Positions 5,616 through 5,975 of a stretch of DNA of 5,975 nucleotides are shown in pieces. The notes under the pieces were generated by a model, which worked only from the letters and a program-made list of their open reading frames with translations, ran no database searches and was not told where the DNA came from. Positions within the stretch are counted from its first letter, which is position 1; every line of letters starts with the position of its first letter. A program made the position numbers and the translations under genes. Source of the stretch: Thermoplasmata archaeon (GTDB lineage: Archaea > Thermoplasmatota > Thermoplasmata > Lutacidiplasmatales > UBA184). The stretch is from contig JASHTC010000129.1 in NCBI GenBank assembly GCA_030040755.1, forward strand, positions 1 through 5,975, read 5' to 3'.

Positions 5616-5975
5616 ATGTACTACCTAGACCATCGCCGGGACGTAGTCCGCATCCCGCCGGAGCGGCTCGGCCCGGAAGTCGACACGGTACTCACCGAGC
5701 TCGCCCAGCAGCAGTTCGAGGGGAAGCTGGTCGACGGGCAGAACCTAGCGGTCACCATCCGCGACGTGCGGGCGATCGGCGAGGGGCACATCATCCACGG
5801 GGACGGCGGGGTCTATCAGGAGGTCGAGTACGAGGCGCTCCTCTTCCGGCCGGAGATCCAGGAGGTCGTCGAGGGCGCGGTCGTTGAGATCCGCAAGTTC
5901 GGGGCGTTCGTCCGATTCGGCCCCCTCGACGGGCTCCTCCACGTCTCGCAGGTGATGGACGACCGGGTCAACATC
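5616..5975 (+). CDS. rpo7: DNA-directed RNA polymerase subunit Rpo7 (RpoE'), 5' part
   Basis: Rpo7 pairs with Rpo4 to form the stalk of archaeal RNA polymerase (the counterpart of eukaryotic Rpb7), which contacts emerging RNA and aids open-complex formation. The first 120 codons are present and the frame is still open at the window edge; the family is about 180-190 residues, so roughly the last third is missing. Seen: the N-terminal tip domain begins MYYLDHRRDVVRIPP (1-15), continues with GEGHIIHGDGGVYQEVEYEA (55-74) and LLFRPEIQEVVEG (75-87), and leads into an S1 RNA-binding domain from about 82 with VVEIRKFGAFVRFGPLDG (89-106) and LLHVSQVMDD (107-116). The ATG is supported by the family's usual MYxL start and by the TATA box 24 bases upstream. 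GAGG lies only one base from the ATG, so a leaderless mRNA is likely. A divergent membrane-protein gene lies upstream. Confidence 0.97.
   Translation, partial: MYYLDHRRDVVRIPPERLGPEVDTVLTELAQQQFEGKLVDGQNLAVTIRDVRAIGEGHIIHGDGGVYQEVEYEALLFRPEIQEVVEGAVVEIRKFGAFVRFGPLDGLLHVSQVMDDRVNI

Noticed and set aside
1..5975. Searched by eye for tRNA, rRNA, CRISPR repeats, insertion sequences, toxin-antitoxin pairs or defence genes.
   Set aside because: No direct-repeat array, transposase motif, terminal inverted repeat pair or RNA-gene fold was seen; almost all of the window is covered by six genes.

Overview
The window is a compact, GC-rich stretch of an archaeal chromosome. The domain assignment is strong. 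The partial gene at the right edge is RNA polymerase subunit Rpo7. The central + strand gene is a class II (archaeal-type) glyceraldehyde-3-phosphate dehydrogenase. Several genes have TATA-like boxes about 25-35 bases before their start codons, which suggests leaderless or near-leaderless mRNAs. The protein set (Rpo7, archaeal GAPDH, ThiL, an acyl-CoA dehydrogenase) and the high GC would fit an uncultured high-GC lineage such as a terrestrial Thermoplasmatota. That lineage placement is inference and cannot be proven by eye.

Layout, left to right: (1) A minus-strand block, read right to left, holds an acyl-CoA dehydrogenase (3625-2435), then thiL (2427-1399), then glutamate dehydrogenase (1298-24). 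The first two are separated by 7 bases, and the ribosome binding site of thiL overlaps the dehydrogenase stop codon, so they look like a coupled operon. Glutamate dehydrogenase follows a 100-base gap containing its own TATA-like box and Shine-Dalgarno sequence, so it probably has its own promoter. (2) A 102-base divergent promoter region (3626-3727) separates the acyl-CoA dehydrogenase from GAPDH. It carries two similar TATA-containing boxes facing away from each other with a short palindrome between them. (3) GAPDH (3728-4756, +) ends tail-to-tail with a minus-strand gene for an unrecognised two-helix membrane protein (5469-4753); the two stop codons share a CTAG. (4) A 146-base divergent region (5470-5615) with two inverted repeats and a clear TATA box leads into rpo7 (5616 to the window edge, +).

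The genes are mostly central metabolism: nitrogen/carbon exchange at glutamate (GDH), gluconeogenic/glycolytic triose phosphate (GAPDH), acyl-CoA oxidation, thiamine diphosphate cofactor synthesis, and transcription. I see no mobile element, CRISPR array, tRNA, rRNA or defence system. The window looks like ordinary core genome; the points worth a second look are the promoter architecture, the mixed translation-initiation signals and the unknown membrane protein beside rpo7.
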